64,000 nt of DNA from Burkholderia pseudomultivorans (lineage in GTDB: Bacteria; Pseudomonadota; Gammaproteobacteria; Burkholderiales; Burkholderiaceae): the NCBI RefSeq assembly GCF_001718415.1, contig NZ_CP013377.1, positions 62,001-126,000 of the forward strand. Reading direction: 5' to 3'. Position numbers and translations under genes: made by a program. This document shows, in pieces, positions 29,151 through 37,545 of the stretch; positions within the stretch are counted from its first letter, which is position 1, and the number at the start of each line of letters is the position of its first letter. The notes below the pieces were generated by a model. The model was not told the origin of the DNA. It ran no database searches and saw nothing but the letters and a program-made list of their open reading frames with translations.

Positions 29151-29879
29151 ATGAAGAAACGTACCCTGCTCGGCATGCTCACGCCGTCCTCGAATACTTC
29201 GCTCGAACCGCTGACGAGCGCGATGGTCGCCGGCCTGCCGGGCGTGTCCGCGCATTTCGCGCGCTTTCCGGTCACCGAGATCTCGCTGACGGGCGCGGCG
29301 CTCGGCCAGTTCGACGACGACAAGATCATCCAGGCCGCGATGCTGCTCGCCGATGCAAAGGTCGACGTGATCGCGTGGAACGGCACGTCGTCGGGCTGGC
29401 TCGGCTTCGAGGCCGACGAGCGGCTGTGCCGGCGCATCACCGAGGCGACCGGCATTCCGGCCACGACCTCCGTGCTCGCGCTCAACGAGATCCTGAAGAA
29501 GTCGAACGCGCACGAGTTCGGCCTCGTCACGCCGTATCTCGACGACGTGCAGACGAAGATCGTCGACAACTACCGTCGTTCGGGCTTCGACTGCATCGCC
29601 GAGCGCCACCTGAACCTGAAGGTCAATTTCTCGTTCTCCGAAGTCGCCGGCGACGTGATCGGCAACATGGTGCGCGAAGTCGCGGCGGCCGGCCCGCGCG
29701 CGATCTCGATCTTCTGCACGAACCTGAACGCCGCGCACCTCGTGCCCGCGCTCGAGGAGGAGACCGGCATTCCGATCTACGACACGATCTCGACCGTCGT
29801 GTGGAAGTCGCTGCAGCTTGCCGACTACGACACGCGGCAGGTGAAGGGCTGGGGACGTCTGTTCAGCGAAGTGATCTAG
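29151..29879 (+). CDS. Asp/Glu racemase superfamily enzyme, arylmalonate-decarboxylase/maleate-isomerase group
   Basis: 242 residues resembling the AMDase/maleate isomerase branch (GMLTPSSNTSLEPLTSAMVA at the N-terminus). The C-terminal-half cysteine is present as Cys189 (IFCTNLNAAHL). The first-half position that is Cys in racemases and maleate isomerases is Asn77-Gly78 here (AWNGTSSGWLGF). A glycine there with a single catalytic Cys near 188 is the pattern of arylmalonate decarboxylase. It may therefore decarboxylate a malonate-like acid rather than racemise, but function is not proven. 32 bp after the MFS gene and 8 bp before the hydantoinase. Confidence 0.75.
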   Translation: MKKRTLLGMLTPSSNTSLEPLTSAMVAGLPGVSAHFARFPVTEISLTGAALGQFDDDKIIQAAMLLADAKVDVIAWNGTSSGWLGFEADERLCRRITEATGIPATTSVLALNEILKKSNAHEFGLVTPYLDDVQTKIVDNYRRSGFDCIAERHLNLKVNFSFSEVAGDVIGNMVREVAAAGPRAISIFCTNLNAAHLVPALEEETGIPIYDTISTVVWKSLQLADYDTRQVKGWGRLFSEVI

Positions 29880-29887
29880 GACGCGCC

Positions 29888-31303
29888 ATGTCGAACGATC
29901 TCGATTTCGTGATCCGTCACGCGGACGTCGTGACCGCGGCGGACCGCTTCTCGTGCGACATCGGCATCCGCGCCGGGCGCGTGGCGATGCTCGGCCACGG
30001 CCTGCCGCGCGCGCCGCGCGAGCTCGATGCGACCGGGATGCTGGTGATGCCGGGCGGCGTCGATGCGCACTGCCACCTCGACCAGCCGATGCCGGACGGG
30101 CTGCGGATGGCCGACGACTTCCTGTCCGGGACGCGCTCCGCGCTGTGCGGCGGCACCACGACCGTGATCCCGTTCGCCGCGCAGGCGAAGGGCCAGTCGC
30201 TGCAGGCGGCCGTCGACGACTATCACCGGCGTGCGCAAGGGCGCGCATTGATCGACTACGGCTTTCACCTGATCGTCGCCGATCCGACGCCGCACGTGCT
30301 GGCCGAGGAGTTGCCGCGGCTGATCGCGAACGGCTACACGTCGTTCAAGGTGTACATGACCTACGACGACCTGAAGCTGAACGACCGGCAGATGCTCGAC
30401 GTGCTGTCGGTGGCGCGTGCGCACGGCGCGCTCGTGATGGTGCATGCGGAGAACTCGGACTGCATCGGCTGGCTGACCGAGCGGCTGCTCGGCGACGGAC
30501 ACGTCGCGCCGCAGTTCCACGCGCACGCGCGGCCGGCGGTGGTCGAACGCGAGGCGACGCATCGCGCGATCGCATTCGCGGAACTCGTCGACGTGCCGAT
30601 CCTGATCGTGCACGTGTCGGGCGCCGAGGCGATCGAGCAGATCCGCTGGGGGCAGTCGCGCGGGCTGCCGATCCTCGCGGAAACGTGTCCGCAATACCTG
30701 TATCTGACGGCCGCCGATCTCGGCCATCACGGCCATGACGGCTACGAAGGCGCGAAGTGCGTCTGCAGCCCGCCGCCGCGCGATCCGGCGAACCAGCAGG
30801 CGGTGTGGAAGGCGTTGCAGCAGGGCGTGTTCTCGGTGTTCTCGTCCGATCACGCGCCGTTCAACTACGACGATCCGTGCGGCAAGCATCCGGGCGGGCA
30901 GCGCGTGTCGTTCGACCATATCCCGAACGGCATTCCGGGGCTCGAAACGCGGCTGCCGCTGCTGTTCGACGGCGTGCGCAAAGGGCGCCTGTCGCTGCAC
31001 CAGTTCGTCGAGCTGACCTCGCTGCGGCCCGCGAAGCTGTACGGGCTCTATCCGCGCAAGGGGACGATCGCGGTCGGCGCCGATGCGGACATCGTCGTGT
31101 GGGATCCGGACCGGCGCGTGCGGATCGCGAATGCGTCGCTGCATCACGCGGTCGACTACACGCCGTACGAAGGCGTCGAGGTGACGGGCTGGCCGCGCCA
31201 TTGCCTGTCGCGCGGCGAACTGCTCGTCGAGGACGGCCGGCTGCTCGCGGCCGAGCCGGGGCGCGGGCAGTTCCTGCCGGCCGGCAAGCCGTGTCTCGAC
31301 TGA
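29888..31303 (+). CDS. D-hydantoinase/dihydropyrimidinase family amidohydrolase
   Basis: 471 residues of the cyclic-amidohydrolase TIM-barrel family. All binuclear-zinc ligands are visible: His61 and His63 (DAHCHLDQP), carboxylated Lys154 (TSFKVYMTYD), His186 (MVHAENSD), His242 (VHVSGAEA) and Asp321 (SSDHAPFN). It should open a hydantoin, dihydropyrimidine or similar cyclic amide. No carbamoylase is adjacent, unlike most hydantoin-utilisation operons. The preceding racemase-superfamily gene and two following amidase-like hydrolases form its context. ATG at 29888. Confidence 0.9.
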   Translation: MSNDLDFVIRHADVVTAADRFSCDIGIRAGRVAMLGHGLPRAPRELDATGMLVMPGGVDAHCHLDQPMPDGLRMADDFLSGTRSALCGGTTTVIPFAAQAKGQSLQAAVDDYHRRAQGRALIDYGFHLIVADPTPHVLAEELPRLIANGYTSFKVYMTYDDLKLNDRQMLDVLSVARAHGALVMVHAENSDCIGWLTERLLGDGHVAPQFHAHARPAVVEREATHRAIAFAELVDVPILIVHVSGAEAIEQIRWGQSRGLPILAETCPQYLYLTAADLGHHGHDGYEGAKCVCSPPPRDPANQQAVWKALQQGVFSVFSSDHAPFNYDDPCGKHPGGQRVSFDHIPNGIPGLETRLPLLFDGVRKGRLSLHQFVELTSLRPAKLYGLYPRKGTIAVGADADIVVWDPDRRVRIANASLHHAVDYTPYEGVEVTGWPRHCLSRGELLVEDGRLLAAEPGRGQFLPAGKPCLD

Positions 31304-31353
31304 TGGCCTGCGCGCCGCGCGGGCGGCGCGCACCCGTATTCAAAGGAGCCAGG

Positions 31354-32550
31354 ATGAGCGTTTCCCACGCAATGCGCGGCCTCGCGGCCGCCGCGATCGT
31401 CGCCGGTTCGTGCGCCGGGCCGGCGGCGGCGGCCGGCGACGCGCCGCGGGACATGCCGAGCGTCGTGCCCGAATCGGTCGGCGTGGATTCGGCGCCGCTC
31501 GTGCGGCTGTCGGCGTGGCTGCGTCGCGAGCGGATGGACGTGCGCAGCCTCGTCGTCGTGAAGGACGGCAGGATCGTGTTCGAGCGCTACGGCGATGGCC
31601 TCTCGCGCGACAACAACTACGAGCTGTATTCGGTGACGAAAACGGTCACCGCATTGCTCGCCGGGATCCTCGACGGCGAGGGCAAGCTCGGCCCGTCGAC
31701 CCGGGTCGCGCCGCTGATCGCGGCCGCGCGGCCCGATCTCGCGGACGAACTCGCGGACAAGCAGGACATCGAGCTGCGGCACCTGATGTCGATGTCGAGC
31801 GGGCTGCGCTACACGACGCGCGAAGGCACCGATCCGCTGTACTACGACGCGCCCGACCGCTTGCGCGTCGCGGTGACGAGTCGCGCGGCGACGCCGCCGG
31901 GCGCGCGCTTCGACTATATCGACGTGAATCCGGTGCTGGCCGGCACGGCCGTGTCGATCGCCGCACGCGAGCGCGAGGACGCGTTCGCGCGCCAGCGGCT
32001 GTTCGAACCGCTCGGCTTCGCGCATTACCGCTGGACCGGTGCGGACGGCACGGGCGCGGTGGCGGGCGGCTGGGGGCTGCGGCTGCGCGCGATCGACATG
32101 GCGAAGATCGGCATGCTGCTGCTCGACGAAGGCCGGTGGAACGGCAGGCAGGTCGTGCCCGCGGGCTGGATCCGGCAGATGACGACGCCGTCGCCGGCCG
32201 CGGCCGACTACGGGTATTACTGCTGGATCCATCATGTGGTCGAGCAGGGCACGCCCGAGTTCGGCGCGATGGGCTTCAAGGGGCAGTTCATCACGGTTCT
32301 GCCCGCGCAGCGCGCGGTCGTCGTGATGACGAGCCTGCTGCCGACCGACGGCGGCCTGCGCGATGCCACGTACCTGAACCTGTATCGGCGCATGGTCGGC
32401 GACTACATCCTGCCCGCGCTCACGCCCGCGCAACCGCCGGTCGAGCGCGCGACCACGACGCAGGCGCTGCGCGACGAACTGGCGCTGAGCCGGCAGACGC
32501 AGGGCGTGCCGGGCACCGCCGCCGCTTTCAACGACGCGCCGGGGATTTGA
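31354..32550 (+). CDS. Exported serine hydrolase, class C beta-lactamase fold (copy 1)
   Basis: 398 residues. N-terminal signal peptide (about residues 1-27, GLAAAAIVAGSCAGPAAAA). Catalytic tetrad Ser93-x-x-Lys96 (ELYSVTKTV), a YIDVN motif in the place of Tyr-x-Asn, and a C-terminal GFKGQFITVLP. The family includes EstB esterases, D-aminopeptidases and 6-aminohexanoate-dimer hydrolase (NylB), not only beta-lactamases. A Cys in the signal (GSC) is not a convincing lipobox. AAAGGAGCCAGG ribosome site. It is immediately followed by a close paralogue and lies downstream of the hydantoinase, suggesting amide or ester hydrolysis in the periplasm. Confidence 0.87.
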   Translation: MSVSHAMRGLAAAAIVAGSCAGPAAAAGDAPRDMPSVVPESVGVDSAPLVRLSAWLRRERMDVRSLVVVKDGRIVFERYGDGLSRDNNYELYSVTKTVTALLAGILDGEGKLGPSTRVAPLIAAARPDLADELADKQDIELRHLMSMSSGLRYTTREGTDPLYYDAPDRLRVAVTSRAATPPGARFDYIDVNPVLAGTAVSIAAREREDAFARQRLFEPLGFAHYRWTGADGTGAVAGGWGLRLRAIDMAKIGMLLLDEGRWNGRQVVPAGWIRQMTTPSPAAADYGYYCWIHHVVEQGTPEFGAMGFKGQFITVLPAQRAVVVMTSLLPTDGGLRDATYLNLYRRMVGDYILPALTPAQPPVERATTTQALRDELALSRQTQGVPGTAAAFNDAPGI

Positions 32551-32564
32551 TGAGGAATGCAGAG

Positions 32565-33830
32565 ATGAATGGCCGATCGATGGTCGTGCCGGTTGCGAGC
32601 GTGAGTGTGTCGCGTGCCGTGCCCATGATGCGTCGGCTGCTTGCGAGGGCGGCGACGCTGCTGATCGGCAGCGGCGCGCTCGCGCCCGCGCTGGCGGCGG
32701 CGCAGCCGGCCGACGTGCCGCCGCCGCTGAACGAAACCGGCATCGAAGTCGCCGCGCCGGAGGCGGCCGGTGTCGATTCGCGCAAGCTCGTCGAGCTGTC
32801 GCGATGGATACGCGAACAGAAGCTCGACGTCTACAGCCTGCTCGTCGTGAAGGACGGCAAGCTGATCTTCGAGCGCTATGGCGCGCACGCGTCGCGCGAT
32901 GCGACCTACGAGCTGTATTCGGTCACGAAGGCCGTGACGTCGCTGGTTGCCGGCATCCTGGTCGAGCAGCGCGCGGTGCGGCTCGACGAACCGGTGGCGG
33001 CGCGGCTCGCCGCATGGCGTCCCGACCTGCGCGACGCGCTCGCGGACAAGCGCGACATCGCGCTGAAACATGTGCTGTCGATGTCGAGCGGGCTGCACTA
33101 CGACTTCAGCCCGAAGGACGATCCGATCTACTACACCGCGCCGGACCGGCTGAAGCTCGCCGCATCGGCGGCGCCGACGCTCGCGCCCGGCACCGTGTTC
33201 GAGTACACCGACGTCAATCCGATCCTCGCGTCGGCCATGCTGAGTGCGGCCGCCGGCGAGCCGCTGGAGCGCTATGCGCAGGCGCGGCTGTTCGAGCCGC
33301 TGGGCATGCAGCGCGCCGCCTGGGAGCGCGCGGACCGCACGGGGCTCGTATCGGCCGGCTGGGGCTTGCGGCTGCGCGCGATCGACATGGCGAAGATCGG
33401 CATGCTGGTGCTCGACGGCGGCCGCTGGCAGGGGCGGCAGGTCGTGCCGCAGGCGTGGATCGCGCAGATGACGTCGCCGCGCGTGTCGCCGCACTTCGGC
33501 TACTACTGGTGGATCAACAACATCGTCGAGCGCGAGCCGGAATTCGATGCGATGGGCTTCAAGGGGCAGTTCATCACGGTGCTGCCGAGGCGCAATACGG
33601 TCGTCGTGATGACGGGCGTGCTGCCGATCGACGGCGGCCTGCGCGATGCGCAGAACGTGAAGCTGTTCCGCCGCATGGTGAACGGCTACATCCTGCCGGC
33701 GCTCGACGGCGGTGCCGATGCGCAGGCGTCGGCCGACGCGCAGGCGGCGCTGCGGCAGGAACTCGCGGCGAGTGCGCGCGCCGACGGCGTGCCGGGCGCG
33801 CAGGTCGATCCGACCGATCTGCCGAAATGA
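32565..33830 (+). CDS. Exported serine hydrolase, class C beta-lactamase fold (copy 2)
   Basis: 421 residues if ATG 32565 is used (TGAGGA eight bases upstream). An ATG at 32550 overlaps the stop of copy 1, and one at 32625 would give the most compact signal peptide (MMRRLLARAATLLIGSGALA). Catalytic Ser119-x-x-Lys122 (ELYSVTKAV), YTDVN and GFKGQFITVLP are as in copy 1. Long blocks are near-identical to copy 1 (e.g. LRLRAIDMAKIGML), so the pair is a tandem duplication. The C-terminal tails differ. Substrate unknown; an amidase or esterase role fits the operon. Confidence 0.87.
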   Translation: MNGRSMVVPVASVSVSRAVPMMRRLLARAATLLIGSGALAPALAAAQPADVPPPLNETGIEVAAPEAAGVDSRKLVELSRWIREQKLDVYSLLVVKDGKLIFERYGAHASRDATYELYSVTKAVTSLVAGILVEQRAVRLDEPVAARLAAWRPDLRDALADKRDIALKHVLSMSSGLHYDFSPKDDPIYYTAPDRLKLAASAAPTLAPGTVFEYTDVNPILASAMLSAAAGEPLERYAQARLFEPLGMQRAAWERADRTGLVSAGWGLRLRAIDMAKIGMLVLDGGRWQGRQVVPQAWIAQMTSPRVSPHFGYYWWINNIVEREPEFDAMGFKGQFITVLPRRNTVVVMTGVLPIDGGLRDAQNVKLFRRMVNGYILPALDGGADAQASADAQAALRQELAASARADGVPGAQVDPTDLPK

Positions 33831-33859
33831 GCGGTGCGGCCGCAAGCATCCGGCTTGCG

Positions 33860-33886
33860 TCCGGCCCGCATGAGCGGCGGGCCGGA
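33860..33886. terminator. Bidirectional hairpin
   Basis: TCCGGCCCGC-N7-GCGGGCCGGA, a 10-bp perfect stem lying between the convergent stops at 33830 and 33898. No T-run is present. Confidence 0.55.
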
Positions 33887-33897
33887 TGGGCGCACGC

Positions 33898-35256
33898 TCA
33901 GGTCAGTTCGCCCAGGCAGGCGTCGAACTGCGCGACGAGGCGATCGACGTCGTCGGCCGTCGTCTGCGGGCACACGAGCATCATGTTGTGGAACGGCGTG
34001 ATCAGCACGCCGCGATTCAGCAGGTACAGATGCACGATGTGCTCGAGTTCGCTGTCGAGCTGGGCGCCGGCGATCGTGCCGTTGGTCGGCGGCGTCGGCG
34101 CGAACTGGAACTCGGTGCGCGCGCCGATGCGCGTCACGCACCACGGCAGCGCGTGTTTCGCGATCGCCTGCTCGAGCCCGGCCGCGAGCCGCGCGGCGAG
34201 TTCGAACATGTGCGCGTAGGCCGCGTCGGTCGCGACTTCGGCGAGCGTCGCGCGCATCGCATGCATCGCGAGCATGTTCGCGGTGAGCGTCGTGCCTATC
34301 CCCGAATGGCCCGGCGGCGCGTTCAGCTTCGCCTGCTTCGCGCGCTCGGCGAACTCGGCGCTGAATCCGTACACCGCGCACGGCACGCCGCCGGCGATCG
34401 GCTTGCCGACCACCAGCATGTCGGGTTCGAGGCCATGCGCGACCGCATAGCCGCCGGGGCCGCTGCTGATCGTATGCGTCTCGTCGATCACGAGCAGCGT
34501 GCCGTAGCGGTGCGTCAGCGCGCGTGCGGCGCGCCAGAAGCCCGGTTCGGGCAGCACCATGCCGATGTTCGTCATCGCGGGTTCCGCGAGCACGCACGCG
34601 ACGTCGCCGTCCTTCAGCGCCGCTTCGAGCGCCGCGAGATCGTTGAACTCGACGACGCGCGTGTTCGCGAGCAGGTCGTACGACTGTCCGAGCAGGCTGT
34701 CGCGCTGCACGGGGCGGCCATCGACGAGATCGACGAAGACGTCGTCGACGGTGCCGTGATAGCAGCCGTTGAACACGACGATCGTGTTGCGGCCGGTGGC
34801 CGCGCGCGCCCAGCGCAGCACGAAGCGGTTCGCGTCGCTCGCGCTCAGCGCGAACTGCCAGACCGGCAGCCGGAAGCGGCGCGCGAGTTCGCGCGACACC
34901 CACGCGGCGTCCTCGCTCGGCAGCATCGTCGTGTAGCCGCGCGTGGCCTGCTCGACGAGCGCGCGCGCGACGGGCTCGGGCGCATGGCCGAACATCGCGC
35001 CGGTGTCGCCGAGGCAGAAGTCGACATAGCGATGGCCGTCGACATCGGTAAACGTCGCGCCGCGCGCTTCCTTCACATACAGCGAAAACGGCGTCGACCA
35101 GTCCTGCATCCAGTGCAACGGCACGCCGAAGAGCAGATGCTCGGCCGCTTCCGCCGACAGCGCGCGGGAAATCGGCATGGCTTCGGTGAATGCACGGCGC
35201 TCGCGGTCGAACAGCGCGCGGGCGCGGATGAGGTCGACTCCGTGACGGCTAGGCAA
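33898..35256 (-). CDS. Class III aminotransferase, glutamate-1-semialdehyde aminomutase-like
   Basis: 452 residues if read from TTG 35256, which has AGGAG six bases upstream; an upstream in-frame ATG (35331) adds an unlikely leader. PLP-binding features: VIDETHTISSGPGGY (Asp258 contacts the ring nitrogen), Schiff-base Lys285 (LVVGKPIAGGVPCAVYG), and GCYHGTVDD for the phosphate. The second half is closest in style to GSA aminomutases and beta-amino-acid aminotransferases. It is unlikely to be the haem-pathway HemL, given its catabolic context and divergent motifs. It converges on the hydrolase pair, so it may transaminate an amino acid liberated by that operon (inference). Confidence 0.85.
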   Translation of the reverse strand: MPSRHGVDLIRARALFDRERRAFTEAMPISRALSAEAAEHLLFGVPLHWMQDWSTPFSLYVKEARGATFTDVDGHRYVDFCLGDTGAMFGHAPEPVARALVEQATRGYTTMLPSEDAAWVSRELARRFRLPVWQFALSASDANRFVLRWARAATGRNTIVVFNGCYHGTVDDVFVDLVDGRPVQRDSLLGQSYDLLANTRVVEFNDLAALEAALKDGDVACVLAEPAMTNIGMVLPEPGFWRAARALTHRYGTLLVIDETHTISSGPGGYAVAHGLEPDMLVVGKPIAGGVPCAVYGFSAEFAERAKQAKLNAPPGHSGIGTTLTANMLAMHAMRATLAEVATDAAYAHMFELAARLAAGLEQAIAKHALPWCVTRIGARTEFQFAPTPPTNGTIAGAQLDSELEHIVHLYLLNRGVLITPFHNMMLVCPQTTADDVDRLVAQFDACLGELT

Positions 35257-35607
35257 GTTGGGCTCCTGGGCTGTGAAGATGAAGGAAACGATAGCGCGGA
35301 GCGTGGGGGGCTGAACAGGGGGCGGAATCACCGACGCGGGCCGGGATGCGCGATATCTTTTTTAAAAGTTTTTGCGCATAAACCGGCGAAGGGCGGCGTG
35401 GGCCGTTGCATCGAAGGTGGGTGTGCGCTCACGTCGGCGGGGTGCCGCGTCCGGCCGGTTCCTGGTTTCCGGTTTGCCGCGCCGTACCGCGGCGCCGACT
35501 TCGACGCGGCTTGCAGCGGACGCCTATGCTGCGCGCATATGGCGAGTGAGCGGGCGCTCACTCGCTCGCTCGTCTACGTCAGCCCTTCGTTGCCGCTCCC
35601 GATCGCA
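35257..35607. other. Intergenic region with a hairpin
   Basis: 351 bp without a supportable gene. A 10-bp stem (GCGAGTGAGC-GGGC-GCTCACTCGC, 35542-35565) follows the acetyltransferase stop and could terminate that minus-strand transcript. A/T-rich TATCTTTTTTAAAAGTTTTTG (35353-35373) probably holds the aminotransferase promoter. Confidence 0.5.
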
Positions 35608-36114
35608 TTACGCGAGCGTCTTCACCATGTGATGTTCGTCGTAGAAGCGGCCATCGACGAACAGCGAACGCGGCTCCGTGCCGAACCGGACGAACCCTTG
35701 CGATGCATACAGCCGCTCCGCGGTGCCGTTGATCGCGTTGACGCACAGCATCAGCTGGCGGCAGCCCCAGGCTTGCGCCGCATGCGCGGTCGCGCTGTCG
35801 AGCAGCGATTGCGCGATGCGGCGCCCGCGATACGCGGGGTCGACGAACACGCCCCAGATCGTCGCCTTGTGCGCGACCTTCGCGCGCGCATCGCGGCGCA
35901 CGCCGGTGATGCCGACGAGCGTGTCGCCGTCGAATGCGCCGAACACGGCCTGCGTGTGCGTCGGCGTGAGCCGTGCCGCGAATTCGTCGATCGGCACGAG
36001 CGCTTCTTCGTCGCGGGTCGGCAGGAACGAGGTCGGCGACGTGTCGACCGCGCGCAGGCGCAGGGACTGGAACGGGGCCGCGTCGGCGGCGTCGAGCAGG
36101 CGGATCGTGATCAT
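35608..36114 (-). CDS. GNAT family N-acetyltransferase
   Basis: 168 residues, single GNAT domain. The acetyl-CoA-binding motif A is present as IWGVFVDPAYRGRRIAQSLL (R-G-R-R-I, residues about 88-107). Motif B is CVNAINGTAERLYASQGFVR. A single acetyl-group transfer to an amine is expected; the substrate cannot be read from sequence. It stands alone on the minus strand, followed by a hairpin. Confidence 0.88.
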   Translation of the reverse strand: MITIRLLDAADAAPFQSLRLRAVDTSPTSFLPTRDEEALVPIDEFAARLTPTHTQAVFGAFDGDTLVGITGVRRDARAKVAHKATIWGVFVDPAYRGRRIAQSLLDSATAHAAQAWGCRQLMLCVNAINGTAERLYASQGFVRFGTEPRSLFVDGRFYDEHHMVKTLA

Positions 36115-36897
36115 CGTGTTGTTGTGTCGTTGTGTCGAGGATGCGGCAGAGGCCGGAATCTGCGGCGCGATGCGCGGCAGGGCAGGGTCATGCTAAACGG
36201 AAACGGGGCGGGGTGCTGTGGGGGGCTGGGAGGGGGATGCGGGGGGGCGGGCGCGGGGCGCGGAGCGGGCGCGCGGCATGACATCGCGAGTATGGACGCG
36301 CGCCGCGAGTTGTCCTGCGGCGCACGTCGTTCGCAATACGGCCAGCCGCGTGGTTCAGATCGCATCGCGCGGCCGGTGCGCGTCGTCGTCGAAGCAGCAC
36401 GCGGGCACGTCGGCGTCGATGTGGCCGAGGCTCGGGTGCGGCGTATCCGATTCCGCTGTCGAAATACAGGCTGAACACGAATTGCTCGCCGCCATGCCGG
36501 ACGTTATCGGCGAAGCCGGATCGCTCGCGAGCATTCCGTACGCGTAGTCCCGTGTGCCGTAGGCCATCTGTCGGCCGCCATGAATGCCGATGTCATGTCA
36601 CCGGCGAGCGCGGCAGAACAGCGTGTCGAAGTCGAGCGTGAGCGCCGCGAGTTGTCGCAGGTCGGCGCGACGTCGTCGCACCGGGACAATTGCGCGAGAG
36701 GCAGACCGCGCACAGGCGCGCCGATCGTCTGACGATCGAGTTGCGTCGGAGCGGTATGGGTGGAGGGTGGAGCGAAACGTGGGAGGCAGCGAGGCGCGAT
36801 GTCGACGCCGGCGCGCAACGGCGGTATCGAAGCCGCGTCGCGCCGATGCGAAGCATCGTGCGCGACGTCATCCGCTCGGCCTCGCAGAAACCGGCGA
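36115..36897. other. 783-bp stretch without a clear gene
   Basis: No frame here shows a recognisable domain. The most coding-like piece is a 70-codon minus-strand frame at 36355-36567, with high G/C at third positions and Asp/Cys-rich C-terminus (GHIDADVPACCFDDDAHRP). It has no ribosome site and is closed upstream by a stop ten codons before its ATG. The stretch may be the remains of a decayed gene. Nothing else was found. Confidence 0.4.
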
Positions 36898-37545
36898 TCA
36901 ATACCGCGACAACTGATTCCCGTCGATGCGCACGCGGTCGCCCGGCCGCAGGTCGCCCGGCGACTGCACGTCGAACGAGCGCGACGAGCCGTCGCTGACC
37001 TGCACGTCGATCCGGTAGCCGCTCGGCGGCTGGGCCGCGCCCATCTGCTGGCCGATCTGGTTGCCGGCGACCGCGCCGCCGAGCGCGCCGATCACGGTCG
37101 CCGCATCGCGGCCATGGCCGCGGCCGACCTGGTTGCCGAGCACGCCGCCGATCAGCGCACCGACCACCGTGCCCGCGACGCCCGACGGGCCGACCGAGCT
37201 GTTGATCGGGCGGATGTTCGCGATCGTGCCGTACTGCGTGCCGTAGCCGTTTCCGTATTGGCCGCCGTATTGATTGCCATACTGGTTGTACGGTTGCGAA
37301 CCGTATTGCTGCTGCGCATCGTATGGCGACGGCGCCTGGTTCGGATACGCCGGCTGCTGCTGCACGTAGCCAGGTTGCGAATACGCGGGCTGCGCATAGC
37401 CGGGCGTCGCGTATTGCTGCTGCGGATAGCCCGGTTGCGCGCCGTACGGCGCGTAGCCCGGCGCGACGCAGGCGGTCAGCGGAAGCGCCGCCACGGCGAC
37501 GAGCGAGGCGAACAGAACGGTCTTCGTGGAGGGCATGCGCATCAT
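36898..37545 (-). CDS. Glycine-zipper lipoprotein with Tyr/Gln-rich repeats
   Basis: 215 residues from ATG 37545 (AGGAAACATC before it). The lipoprotein signal ends in the lipobox LTAC (PLTACVAPGYAP). Residues about 27-105 are a low-complexity tract of Gly-Tyr-Gln-Pro units (e.g. QPGYPQQQYATPGYAQPAY). A glycine-zipper 2TM segment follows (GVAGTVVGALIGGVLGNQVG, VIGALGGAVAGNQIGQQMG), then a small C-terminal beta domain (YRIDVQVSDGSSRSFDV, PGDRVRIDGNQLSRY). The zipper and C-terminus resemble SlyB/17-kDa surface antigens, which sit in the outer membrane and support envelope integrity. The repeat tract is unusual. Stands alone; no operon. Confidence 0.85.
   Translation of the reverse strand: MMRMPSTKTVLFASLVAVAALPLTACVAPGYAPYGAQPGYPQQQYATPGYAQPAYSQPGYVQQQPAYPNQAPSPYDAQQQYGSQPYNQYGNQYGGQYGNGYGTQYGTIANIRPINSSVGPSGVAGTVVGALIGGVLGNQVGRGHGRDAATVIGALGGAVAGNQIGQQMGAAQPPSGYRIDVQVSDGSSRSFDVQSPGDLRPGDRVRIDGNQLSRY

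Noticed and set aside
29151..29879. Hydantoin racemase
   Set aside because: The first of the two catalytic cysteines is missing, although the hydantoinase is adjacent.
31354..33830. Antibiotic-resistance beta-lactamases
   Set aside because: Only the Ser-x-x-Lys fold is shared; motifs and context fit EstB/NylB-type hydrolases and no AmpR-like regulator is present.
33898..35256. HemL glutamate-1-semialdehyde aminomutase
   Set aside because: The PLP motif surroundings and catabolic context differ from HemL; called only as HemL-like class III aminotransferase.
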